In this document: piece by piece, positions 1 to 7,555 of the stretch | How the letters are laid out: each line of letters begins with the position of its first letter | Position numbering within the stretch: position 1 is the stretch's first letter | Assembly: GCA_025350965.1 (NCBI GenBank) | Contig: JANXWV010000084.1 | Location: forward strand, 1 to 64,000 | Origin: Rhizobacter sp. | GTDB lineage: Bacteria > Pseudomonadota > Gammaproteobacteria > Burkholderiales > Burkholderiaceae_C | Direction: 5' to 3' | Length of the DNA: 64,000 nucleotides | Program-made: the position numbers and the translations under genes | Notes under the pieces: generated by a model | The model's input: only the letters and a program-made list of their open reading frames with translations | What the model was told of the DNA's origin: nothing | Databases searched by the model: none

Positions 1-290
1 TCGCCGAGCGCCTTGCGCAGCTTGTTGACGGCATTGGCAAGCACGTGGTCGACCGTGGGCCGGCCTTGCCAGACGGTTTCGAACAGTTCGCCTCGCGTCA
101 CCACCTCGTTCGGGCGGCGGAGCAGTTCCGACAACAAGGCCTGCGGCAGCCGCTCGACGGCAGACTTCTGCCCGTCGACCAACAAAGTATTCGTCGACTC
201 GTCGAATTCGACGTTCGCGAAGCGATATCGAAACGTGCCGCCCGGGTAAGGGGAGTCCGGCAGATTGCCGGCTTGGCCGTGAGTTTCCAT
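1..290 (-). CDS. Winged-helix (OmpR/CadC-type) transcriptional regulator, N-terminal part
   Basis: The first about 96 residues of a protein that runs off the left edge. Starting at the ATG at 290, a short leader is followed from about residue 20 by a typical Trans_reg_C winged helix: the stretch RRPNEVVTRGELFETVWQ, then TVDHVLANAVNKLRKALG, which would be the recognition helix and wing. An N-terminal DNA-binding domain without a receiver domain is the CadC/ToxR-like layout; such proteins usually carry a sensor, TPR or ATPase part C-terminally, but that part is outside the window. It is divergent from the lipoprotein gene at 644. The family call is firm; the regulated function is unknown. Confidence 0.8.
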   Translation of the reverse strand, partial: METHGQAGNLPDSPYPGGTFRYRFANVEFDESTNTLLVDGQKSAVERLPQALLSELLRRPNEVVTRGELFETVWQGRPTVDHVLANAVNKLRKALG

Positions 291-643
291 CGGTACTGCC
301 GCCTTCGATTGTCGACTCGCAAGGCCATCGCAATCGGCTGTGCGACCCGGCCTCGCATTTACTGGTCGCTTCGATCATAGGGTTCGAAACCGCCACGACA
401 CCCCCACGGTTCGGGGCCCGGCGCCGCCTGGAGGTGCTCCGTGATGGTTTCGTGATCAGCGCGTGAGTACAGATCGTGCGCGGCTGCGCAAAGTGCGACT
501 TGAGCTGTTCGACGACCGGAGTCTTGCGGGGCATGCGCTGTGCCCCCATGCCGACCGGCCGTGTCGGACACCTGACGCGGCGACGGGCCATTGCGAGTAT
601 CCCGTCGCCTATCAACTGGTTTGGGCTGAGCCCGGGAGCACAC
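291..643. other. Divergent intergenic region, no gene seen
   Basis: 353 bp between the divergent winged-helix regulator and the lipoprotein gene. The reading frame of the lipoprotein stays open upstream to 476, but that translation lacks family-like features and would bury the lipoprotein signal, so I treat it as non-coding. There is a small hairpin (GGGGCA, then TGCCCC, around 527-547). I could not find a convincing -35/-10 pair. Promoters for both flanking genes must lie here. Confidence 0.5.
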
Positions 644-2989
644 ATGAATCAAGCGATCAACAACGGCCAGGCTCGGGTATCGGCCTTGGCACTGGTTTCG
701 GCCGTGGCAATACTCGCTGCATGCGGCGGTGGGGGTTCGGACGCGCCCCCGGTGGCCGCGCCTCCACCCGCCCCCGCCCCGGCGTCCGTGGCGCCGGTCG
801 TCACGACCGACGTGGGCGCGGCTTCGGTTGCGGTCGGCGGCGATGTGACCTTCGCGGTCACCTCCACCGGCACCACGCTCGCCTACCAATGGCAGATCAG
901 CGCGGACGGTACGGCCTGGAGCGACATCGCCGCCGCGACGGCGGACACCTTGACCTTGAAGGCCGTCGCGTTCTCCGACGGGGGCAAGCAGGTTCGTGTC
1001 GTGATCAGCAACAGCGTCGGCAGCGTGACCAGCAGCCCTGCACTGCTCACGGTCACCGCCGTCGCGGGCGCGCCCGTCGTCGGCACCCAACCGCTGGCGG
1101 TCAGCCTGGTGGCGCCTGCAGTGGCCACGTTCAGCGTGGTCGCCACGGGCACCCCGACGCCGGCCTACCAGTGGCAGCGCAGCAACGATGCGGGCGTGAC
1201 GTTCACGAACGTCGGCACCGGCGCGTCGTACAGCACTGCTGCGACGGCCATCAGCGACAACGGCGCGCTGTTCCGCGTGACGGTCAGCAACGCCAGTGGC
1301 TCCGTGACCAGCGATTCGGTCCTGCTCGCAGTGGCTACTACCAACGTCGCACCGGCCGTCACCGCACAGCCGCAGGCGGTGGGGGTGACCGCGCCGGGCG
1401 CCGCAACCTTCAACGTCACGGCGACCGGCACGCCGCCGCCGGCTTTCCAGTGGCAACTCAGCCGCGACGCGGGGGCCAGCTATGCCATCGTGGCAGGCGC
1501 GACAGCCGCCAGCTTCACGACACCCGCCACGGCCGCGGCCGACAACGGCGCGCTCTACCGCGTCACCGCCTCCAATGCGGCGGGCAGCGTCACGAGCGGC
1601 GCGGCCAGGCTCACCGTGGCGGTCAACGCTGCAGCCAGCGTGCTTGCAGGCCGCGCGTGGGCCGCAGGTCAGTTGCTGGAGACCGACGACAACCCGGTTC
1701 GGGAGGCCTTCTCGAGCATCGACGACAACGGCCGGATGATGGTCGTCTACAAGAAGAGCAACGGTACGCGCGACGTTCTCTACGCGACGCGCGGCACGCC
1801 CGGTGCGGCCGGCGTGGCGCCGTCTTTCAGCGCGCCGATCGTGATCGACACCGCCGCCGGCGTCACGGTGCAGGGCACGCCTTCGTACTCCGGCTTCACA
1901 TCGTTCGGCATGGCCAGCGCGCCGAACGGCAACTCGGTCGCCGTCTGGGTCAGCAAAGCCCCTTGCACGGCGGCGACGTACAGCATCAGCGGTACATGCA
2001 ACTTCCTCTACAGCGCACGCTTCACCGCGGCGACCAACGTGTGGGAGGCGCCGGTGCTGATCGCAGACACGCCGTCCGACGTGGGCACTTTGCGCATCGG
2101 CAACGGTGGCGATGTCGCGCTGCAGTTCGTCGGCTGGGCACGTCAGGGCACGAGCCAATATGCACGCTGGCCGGCAGTCGCATGGCGCGGAGCGGCCCAG
2201 GCGGCCTACCAGCAGCGGCTGATCACCGACGCGCCACTCGGTGCAACCGACCTCGGCATCGACAAGGACGGCAACATGGTGCTGGCGGCCGAGGCGAAAC
2301 AGAACGCGACGACCGACCTCGTCGTCTACCGCGGCTCGGTCGCTGCTGGCTTCGGCGCACAGCAAGTGCTCGACACGCGCAGTGCACCGGTCGTCTTCAA
2401 GTCGATGGCGGTCGGGGTCAACGGGCAGGTGATCGTGCTGTGGCATCAGAGCAATGGCGTCACCGACACCTACTACGGCGCGACCACCGCCACGCCCGCA
2501 GGTGCCTTCGTCGTCACCGACCTGAACCTCGCGTTCCACTACGGGCCGACCATGTTCACCGTGGCACCCGACAACGGAGACCTGATCGTCTATTCGCTGG
2601 ACCAGGGTGTATCGCTTCGGTGGTCGGCAAATGCCTGGTCTGGCAAGCAGGCATTGCCGGTTGGCGTGAACTTCACCGGTGACTACGCGTTCGCGCGCAA
2701 CGGCAACTTCTTGAACGTCTCTTACACCAACGGTGACGGCGTCTGGATGAGCTACGACGCAACGCGCAACACCTTGATCCAGAGCCGAAACAACACCTCG
2801 CCCGGGGCCGGATACGTGCTCGGCCTGAACACCGTCAACAAGTACATCGGCTTCGGCACGCCGGTCCTGTCGATCAGTGGAGTCGGCGGCGTCACCTTCC
2901 TGAACGGCTACGACGTGCTGCCCAGCGCGGCGGCACCGGCTGGCGACGCACGCGCGATCAAGAACCTCTGGGGCGCGTACCTGAAGTGA
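644..2989 (+). CDS. Lipoprotein with three Ig-like repeats
   Basis: 781-residue predicted lipoprotein. The start at 644 was chosen because it gives a lipoprotein signal peptide (hydrophobic core ALALVSAVAILAAC, lipid-attachment Cys about residue 27) and has GGGAG just upstream. After a Pro/Ala-rich linker come three tandem repeats of about 90 residues, each with the Ig-like signature YQWQ or FQWQ, then NGALYRV-like and VSNASGSVTS-like strands (about residues 45-140, 145-235, 240-330). The C-terminal 450 residues have no family I recognise; regularly spaced hydrophobic strands and turns would suit a beta-rich, possibly propeller-like domain (inference). Likely anchored in the outer membrane and exposed or periplasmic; ligand unknown. 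Confidence 0.75.
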   Translation: MNQAINNGQARVSALALVSAVAILAACGGGGSDAPPVAAPPPAPAPASVAPVVTTDVGAASVAVGGDVTFAVTSTGTTLAYQWQISADGTAWSDIAAATADTLTLKAVAFSDGGKQVRVVISNSVGSVTSSPALLTVTAVAGAPVVGTQPLAVSLVAPAVATFSVVATGTPTPAYQWQRSNDAGVTFTNVGTGASYSTAATAISDNGALFRVTVSNASGSVTSDSVLLAVATTNVAPAVTAQPQAVGVTAPGAATFNVTATGTPPPAFQWQLSRDAGASYAIVAGATAASFTTPATAAADNGALYRVTASNAAGSVTSGAARLTVAVNAAASVLAGRAWAAGQLLETDDNPVREAFSSIDDNGRMMVVYKKSNGTRDVLYATRGTPGAAGVAPSFSAPIVIDTAAGVTVQGTPSYSGFTSFGMASAPNGNSVAVWVSKAPCTAATYSISGTCNFLYSARFTAATNVWEAPVLIADTPSDVGTLRIGNGGDVALQFVGWARQGTSQYARWPAVAWRGAAQAAYQQRLITDAPLGATDLGIDKDGNMVLAAEAKQNATTDLVVYRGSVAAGFGAQQVLDTRSAPVVFKSMAVGVNGQVIVLWHQSNGVTDTYYGATTATPAGAFVVTDLNLAFHYGPTMFTVAPDNGDLIVYSLDQGVSLRWSANAWSGKQALPVGVNFTGDYAFARNGNFLNVSYTNGDGVWMSYDATRNTLIQSRNNTSPGAGYVLGLNTVNKYIGFGTPVLSISGVGGVTFLNGYDVLPSAAAPAGDARAIKNLWGAYLK

Positions 2990-3131
2990 TCGGCTCGGTG
3001 GGTGCACGCCCTGGGCGCAGTGGCGGCGGTCCCGTGCCAGGCGGGGCGTCCCGGGCCGGACACGTCGGCGGCGGAACTTTGTGTAAGCTCCGCAAAAATC
3101 CGACAAGTCCACGCGCCTGAGGAGGCATCCA

Positions 3132-4262
3132 ATGTTGATAGGGGTCCCGCTAGAAACAGCGCCCGGTGAAACTCGCGTGGCTGCCACGCCCGAGACCGTC
3201 AAGAAGCTGAAGGCCCAGGGCCACACGATCCAGGTTCAGGCCGGCGCTGGCATCGGCGCCAGCGTGACCGACGCGGCCTTTGAAGCCGCCGGCGCCGAGA
3301 TCGTCGACGCGACCACGGCGCTTGCCTGCGACCTGGTGCTCAAAGTGCGAGCGCCGCTGCACAGCGAGTTGTCGCTGATGAAAACGGGCGCGGCGCTCGT
3401 GGGCATGCTCAACCCGTTCGACAGCGACGGCCTGCACCGCATGGCCGGCGCCGGCATCACCAGCTTCGCCCTCGAAGCCGCGCCGCGCACCACCCGCGCG
3501 CAGAGCATGGACGTGCTGTCGAGCCAGGCCAACATCGCCGGCTACAAGGCGGTGATGATTGCTGCTGATCGTTATCAGAGATTTTTCCCGATGCTGATGA
3601 CGGCCGCCGGCACCGTGAAGGCCGCGCGCGTCGTGATCCTGGGTGTGGGCGTGGCCGGCCTGCAGGCCATCGCCACCGCGAAGCGGCTCGGCGCGGTGAT
3701 CGAGGCGAGCGACGTGCGCCCAAGCGTGAAGGAGCAGATCGAGTCTCTCGGCGGCAAGTTCATCGAGGTCTCGTACGACACACCCGAAGAGAAGGAAGCG
3801 GCCGTCGGCGTGGGCGGCTACGCCAAGCCGATGCCCGCCAGCTGGCTGGCGCGCCAGCAGGTCGAGGTGGCCAAGCGCGTGGCGCTCGCCGACATCGTCA
3901 TCAGCACCGCGCTGATCCCGGGCCGCTCCGCGCCGACGCTCATCACCGAAGACATGGTCAAGGCAATGAAGCCGGGCTCGGTGATCGTCGACATCGCCGC
4001 CGGCAAGGGCGCGAACGGGGGCGGCAACTGCCCCATCAGCGAGGCCGACAAGACGGTGGTCAAGCACGGCGTGACGCTGGTGGGCGAGACCAACCTGGCC
4101 TCGCTGGTGGCGGCCGATGCGAGCGCGCTCTATGCCCGCAACGTGCTCGACTTCCTGAAGCTCGTGCTGACCAAGGAAGGCACGTTCCATGTGCCGATGG
4201 ACGACGACATCGTGGCCGCGTGCCTGATGACCCGCGACGGCGAAGTCCGTCGCAAGACCTGA
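3132..4262 (+). CDS. pntAA: NAD(P) transhydrogenase subunit alpha part 1 (domain I)
   Basis: 376 residues, the NAD(H)-binding dI component of the proton-translocating transhydrogenase, which transfers hydride between NADH and NADP+ coupled to proton flow. N-terminal MLIGVPLETAPGETRVAATP is the family start (alanine dehydrogenase/PNT N-terminal domain). SMDVLSSQANIAGYKAV and the Rossmann motif VVILGVGVAGLQAIATAKRL, then EASDVRPSVKEQIESLGG, define the nucleotide site. The length fits the split (three-gene) form of PntA. Ribosome binding site GAGGAGG sits 5-6 nt before ATG. First gene of pntAA-pntAB-pntB. A short AT-richer patch lies within it (about 3556-3590). Confidence 0.96.
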   Translation: MLIGVPLETAPGETRVAATPETVKKLKAQGHTIQVQAGAGIGASVTDAAFEAAGAEIVDATTALACDLVLKVRAPLHSELSLMKTGAALVGMLNPFDSDGLHRMAGAGITSFALEAAPRTTRAQSMDVLSSQANIAGYKAVMIAADRYQRFFPMLMTAAGTVKAARVVILGVGVAGLQAIATAKRLGAVIEASDVRPSVKEQIESLGGKFIEVSYDTPEEKEAAVGVGGYAKPMPASWLARQQVEVAKRVALADIVISTALIPGRSAPTLITEDMVKAMKPGSVIVDIAAGKGANGGGNCPISEADKTVVKHGVTLVGETNLASLVAADASALYARNVLDFLKLVLTKEGTFHVPMDDDIVAACLMTRDGEVRRKT

Positions 4263-4293
4263 GCGCTTCGGCGCAACCTGAGGAAGAAGGAAC

Positions 4294-4626
4294 ATGGAAG
4301 TCGTCTCCCACACCATCACCAACCTCATCATCTTCGTGCTGGCCATCTACGTCGGCTACCACGTGGTCTGGACGGTGACGCCCGCGCTGCACACGCCGCT
4401 GATGGCGGTGACCAACGCCATCTCGGCCATCGTGATCGTGGGCGCCATGCTCGCGGCCGGCCTCACCGAAGGCGGTATCGGCAAGACCTTCGGCGTGCTG
4501 GCCGTGGCCCTTGCGGCGGTCAACGTGTTCGGTGGTTTTCTGGTGACGCGGCGAATGCTTGAAATGTTCAAGAAGAAGGACAAGAAGCCAGTTGCTGCCG
4601 GCACGGCCGAGGGAGCAGCCAAGTGA
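4294..4626 (+). CDS. pntAB: NAD(P) transhydrogenase subunit alpha part 2 (domain II, N-terminal membrane part)
   Basis: 110-residue membrane protein with three hydrophobic segments (about residues 8-28, 36-58 and 63-82) and a Lys-rich tail FKKKDKKP. This is the membrane part of split PntA that joins PntB to form the proton channel. It lies 31 bp after pntAA with AGGAAGAAGGA before the ATG. Its stop overlaps the GTG start of pntB by 3 bp (GTGA), indicating translational coupling. Confidence 0.94.
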   Translation: MEVVSHTITNLIIFVLAIYVGYHVVWTVTPALHTPLMAVTNAISAIVIVGAMLAAGLTEGGIGKTFGVLAVALAAVNVFGGFLVTRRMLEMFKKKDKKPVAAGTAEGAAK

Positions 4627-6062
4627 GCATGAACCTTGTCACGCTGCTTTACCTGATCGCCAGCGTCTGCTTCATCCAGGCGTTGAAAGGCCTGAGCCAC
4701 CCGACCACCTCGATTCGCGGCAACGTGTTTGGCATGACCGGCATGGCGATTGCCGTGGTGACCACCGCCGCGCTGATCTTCAAGCTCGCCGAACAAGCTG
4801 GCCACAACGGGCTCGGTGGCCTGGCGTGGGTGCTGCTGGGCCTGCTGGCAGGCGGCACGCTCGGGGCGGTGATGGCCCAGCGCGTCGAGATGACGAAGAT
4901 GCCCGAGCTGGTGGCCTTCATGCACAGCATGATCGGCCTGGCGGCGGTGTTCATCGGCGTGGCGGCGGTGGCCGAGCCACACGCCTTCGCCATCGTCGCG
5001 AAGGCGGGTGACGACATTCCCGGCGGCAACCGGCTCGAGCTGGCGCTGGGCGCGGCGATTGGCGCCATCACCTTCAGCGGTTCGGTGATCGCGTTCGGCA
5101 AGCTGAGCGGAAAGTACAAGTTCCGCCTGTTCCAGGGCGCGCCGGTGCAGTTCAAGGGCCAGCACATCCTGAACCTCGTGCTCGGCCTGACGCTGCTGTT
5201 CTTCATCTACGGCTTCGTCACGAGCCAGAGCTGGTTCAGCTTCAACATGCTGCTCGCACTCGCCTTCGTGCTGGGCGTGTTGATCATCATCCCGATCGGC
5301 GGCGCCGACATGCCGGTGGTGGTCAGCATGCTCAACAGCTACTCGGGCTGGGCGGCGGCGGGCATCGGCTTCAGCCTGAACAACGCGATGCTGATCATCG
5401 CGGGCTCGCTGGTGGGCAGCTCGGGGGCGATCCTGAGCTACATCATGTGCAAGGCGATGAACCGCTCGTTCTTCAACGTGATCCTGGGCGGCTTCGGTGG
5501 CGAGGCCACCACGACTGTTGCCGGCGGCGCGGTGCAGCGGCCGGTGAAGACCGGCAGCGCCGACGACGCCGCCTTCGTGCTCGGCAACGCCGAGACCGTG
5601 ATCATCGTGCCGGGTTATGGCCTGGCCGTGGCGCGCGCGCAGCACGCGGTGAAGGAACTCGCGGCCAAGCTCACCGCCAAGGGCGTGAACGTGAAGTACG
5701 CCATCCACCCGGTGGCCGGCCGCATGCCGGGCCACATGAACGTGCTGCTGGCAGAAGCCGAGGTGCCGTACGACCAGGTGTTCGAGATGGAAGACATCAA
5801 CGGCGAGTTCGGTCAGGCCGACGTGGCCATCATCCTCGGCGCGAACGACGTGGTGAACCCCGCCGCGCACATCAAGGGCAGCGCGATCTACGGCATGCCG
5901 ATCCTGGAGGCCTACAAGGCCAAGACCATCATCGTCAACAAGCGCTCGATGGCGGCGGGCTACGCCGGCCTCGACAACGAGCTCTTCTACATGGACAAGA
6001 CCATGATGGTGTTCGGTGACGCAAAGAAGGTGGTCGAGGACATGGTGAAGGCGGTCGAGTAG
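4623..6062 (+). CDS. pntB: NAD(P) transhydrogenase subunit beta
   Basis: 479 residues, standard for PntB: an N-terminal membrane half with about eight or nine hydrophobic segments (to about residue 275) followed by the NADP(H)-binding dIII domain, with VIIVPGYGLAVARAQHAVKE, HPVAGRMPGHMNVLLAEA and ILGANDVVNPAA as landmarks. The start is taken as GTG at 4623, overlapping the pntAB stop; an ATG two codons later at 4629 is an equally usable start. GGGAG upstream serves either. It works with PntAA and PntAB in the inner membrane to make NADPH at the expense of the proton gradient. Confidence 0.96.
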   Translation: MSMNLVTLLYLIASVCFIQALKGLSHPTTSIRGNVFGMTGMAIAVVTTAALIFKLAEQAGHNGLGGLAWVLLGLLAGGTLGAVMAQRVEMTKMPELVAFMHSMIGLAAVFIGVAAVAEPHAFAIVAKAGDDIPGGNRLELALGAAIGAITFSGSVIAFGKLSGKYKFRLFQGAPVQFKGQHILNLVLGLTLLFFIYGFVTSQSWFSFNMLLALAFVLGVLIIIPIGGADMPVVVSMLNSYSGWAAAGIGFSLNNAMLIIAGSLVGSSGAILSYIMCKAMNRSFFNVILGGFGGEATTTVAGGAVQRPVKTGSADDAAFVLGNAETVIIVPGYGLAVARAQHAVKELAAKLTAKGVNVKYAIHPVAGRMPGHMNVLLAEAEVPYDQVFEMEDINGEFGQADVAIILGANDVVNPAAHIKGSAIYGMPILEAYKAKTIIVNKRSMAAGYAGLDNELFYMDKTMMVFGDAKKVVEDMVKAVE

Positions 6063-6119
6063 CGATCACGGCGACCAGCGTATTGCAATTGAGTTGCTCG
6101 TATTTTCCGACAGACCGCC

Positions 6120-6425
6120 ATGACGCTGACCGTTCGCCTGCCTGCCGCCACCGAAGCCGCGCTCGACCGCTATTGCCTTGAGCGAGGCGTCACCAAGAGC
6201 CTCGTGGTTCAGGAGTCGCTGGCGGTCTACCTGGTCGAGCGCCAGGCGGTGCCTGCCGCTGCCCCGCGCTAAGCCGGCCGAAGCCCCGCGCCCCAGGTCA
6301 GCGCCAACTACAAGGCGTTTGCCGATGCGGGCTTCATCGGCGCGGGCACGCTCGGTGGCGGCTCGGCCGACAAGGCTGCAGTGCGCGCCATGGCGATGAA
6401 ACGAATCCGCTGTGATGCCAAGTGA
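6120..6425 (+). pseudogene. Ribbon-helix-helix antitoxin with an in-frame stop
   Basis: From ATG 6120 the frame reads MTLTVRLPAATEAALDRYCL and ends at TAA 6270-6272 after 50 residues; this half looks like a CopG/RHH DNA-binding antitoxin. The same frame continues past the stop without another one for 50 codons (VSANYKAFADAGFIGAGTLG, then KAAVRAMAMKRIR) to TGA 6423-6425, where it overlaps the GTG start of the PIN toxin by 4 bp. The continuation looks like a genuine toxin-binding tail because it is protein-like and ends exactly at the coupled toxin start. So the gene is probably one 101-codon antitoxin interrupted by a nonsense mutation. Alternatives: a short 50-residue antitoxin, stop-codon readthrough, or a sequencing error. 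Confidence 0.6.
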
Positions 6426-6895
6426 GCAGATCGCTGCGGGCGGCTGGTTCGACCCTCGAGACCCGCGTCAGTGCAACCGGCGTCTTGCTCGACACCGGCC
6501 CGCTCGTCGCCTTGTGCGCGCGCGACCACAAGCACCATGCTGCCGTCTCGCGCTGGGTCGAGGGGTTCCAGGGCGAGTTGCACACCGTGGAGGCGGTGTT
6601 GGTCGAGGCGGCGTACTTCCTCCCGGTTCGCACACGCGTCGTGCTCGCCGAACTGGCAGCGAGCGGCGTGGTGCTGCACCTGCATCGTCCCGATGCCAGC
6701 GCGTATGCGCGAATCGCCGCATTGCTGAAGAAGTATGTTGACGCCGACCCGGACTGGGCCGACATCGCCCTCGTCTGGCTCGCCGAATCCACCGGCATCA
6801 CCCGCATCGCGACACTCGACGTGGCCGACTTCAGCGTCTACCGCATCCACGGCCGCAAGCGCTTCGAGCTGGAGTTGCTGCGCCAAAGCCTTTAG
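6422..6895 (+). CDS. PIN-domain ribonuclease toxin (VapC-like)
   Basis: 157 residues with the PIN fold signature: LLDTGPLVAL near residue 22 (first catalytic Asp), the acidic VEAVLVEAAYFL helix, DWADIALVWLAE, and IATLDVADFSVYR near the end. The start GTG at 6422 overlaps the antitoxin stop. PIN toxins cut RNA and are held in check by the upstream antitoxin. The toxin frame is intact although the antitoxin carries a stop, which is odd for an active system. The family is clear; the RNA target is unknown. Confidence 0.85.
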   Translation: MSRSLRAAGSTLETRVSATGVLLDTGPLVALCARDHKHHAAVSRWVEGFQGELHTVEAVLVEAAYFLPVRTRVVLAELAASGVVLHLHRPDASAYARIAALLKKYVDADPDWADIALVWLAESTGITRIATLDVADFSVYRIHGRKRFELELLRQSL

Positions 6896-6910
6896 GCACC
6901 GCGCCTGCTG

Positions 6911-7555
6911 CTAACCCGCCAGCACCGTCGCCACCTCCGCCGCCGACCTCACCCCGAGCTTCGCGTAGACCCGGGCCCGGTGCACTTCCACCGTGCGCAC
7001 CGACACGTGCAGCTCGTCGGCGATGACCTTGTTGAGCTTGCCGGCGGCCACGCGCTGCATGACTTCGCGTTCACGCTCGGTCAGGCTTTGCAGGCGCGCC
7101 TCGCGCTCGGCGGCGCGGGCGTCGTGCTGGTGCATCGTGGCGTCCACCGCCAGCGCCTGCTCGACGCGCACGGCCAGCGCGTTGTCGCTGTACGGCTTCT
7201 CGAGGAAGTCGAACGCGCCGTTCTTCAGCGCCTCCACCGCCATCGGAATGTCGCCGTGCCCGCTCAGGAACAGCACCGGGTTGCGAAGGCGCCGCGCCAT
7301 CAGTTCTTCGTGCACGCGCAGGCCCGACATGGGCTCCATGCGGATGTCGAGCAGGAACACGCCGGGCAGTGGCCGGGGCGTGGCGTCGACCGTGGCCAGC
7401 AGCGCGGGGCCGGTGGCGTGCGCACGCACGTCGAGCCCGCGCGACGTGAGCATGAACGCGATGGCGTCGAGCACGGCGGCTTCGTCGTCGAGCAGGTAGA
7501 CGATGCCTGCCGGCGCGGGGGTGTTCGCGGGGGCGGAGGCGTCAGTCGTCGTCAT
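6911..7555 (-). CDS. dctR: FixJ/LuxR-type response regulator (DctR-like)
   Basis: 214 residues: receiver domain with YLLDDEAAVLDAI (acid pocket), phosphoacceptor in FLLDIRMEPMSG (about residue 70), SGHGDIPMAVEALKNGAFDF and the conserved Lys in FLEKPYSD. Then a LuxR helix-turn-helix (LTEREREVMQRVAAGKLNKV, ADELHVSVRTVEVHRARV). The ATG overlaps the dctS stop by 4 bp (ATGA), so kinase and regulator are co-translated. Placement next to and divergent from DctPQM TRAP genes supports control of C4-dicarboxylate uptake; the substrate itself is inferred. Confidence 0.9.
   Translation of the reverse strand: MTTTDASAPANTPAPAGIVYLLDDEAAVLDAIAFMLTSRGLDVRAHATGPALLATVDATPRPLPGVFLLDIRMEPMSGLRVHEELMARRLRNPVLFLSGHGDIPMAVEALKNGAFDFLEKPYSDNALAVRVEQALAVDATMHQHDARAAEREARLQSLTEREREVMQRVAAGKLNKVIADELHVSVRTVEVHRARVYAKLGVRSAAEVATVLAG

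Noticed and set aside
359-3226. 955-codon open frame on the minus strand
   Set aside because: Antisense shadow of the lipoprotein gene; Arg/Gly/His-rich composition without domains, typical of very GC-rich DNA.
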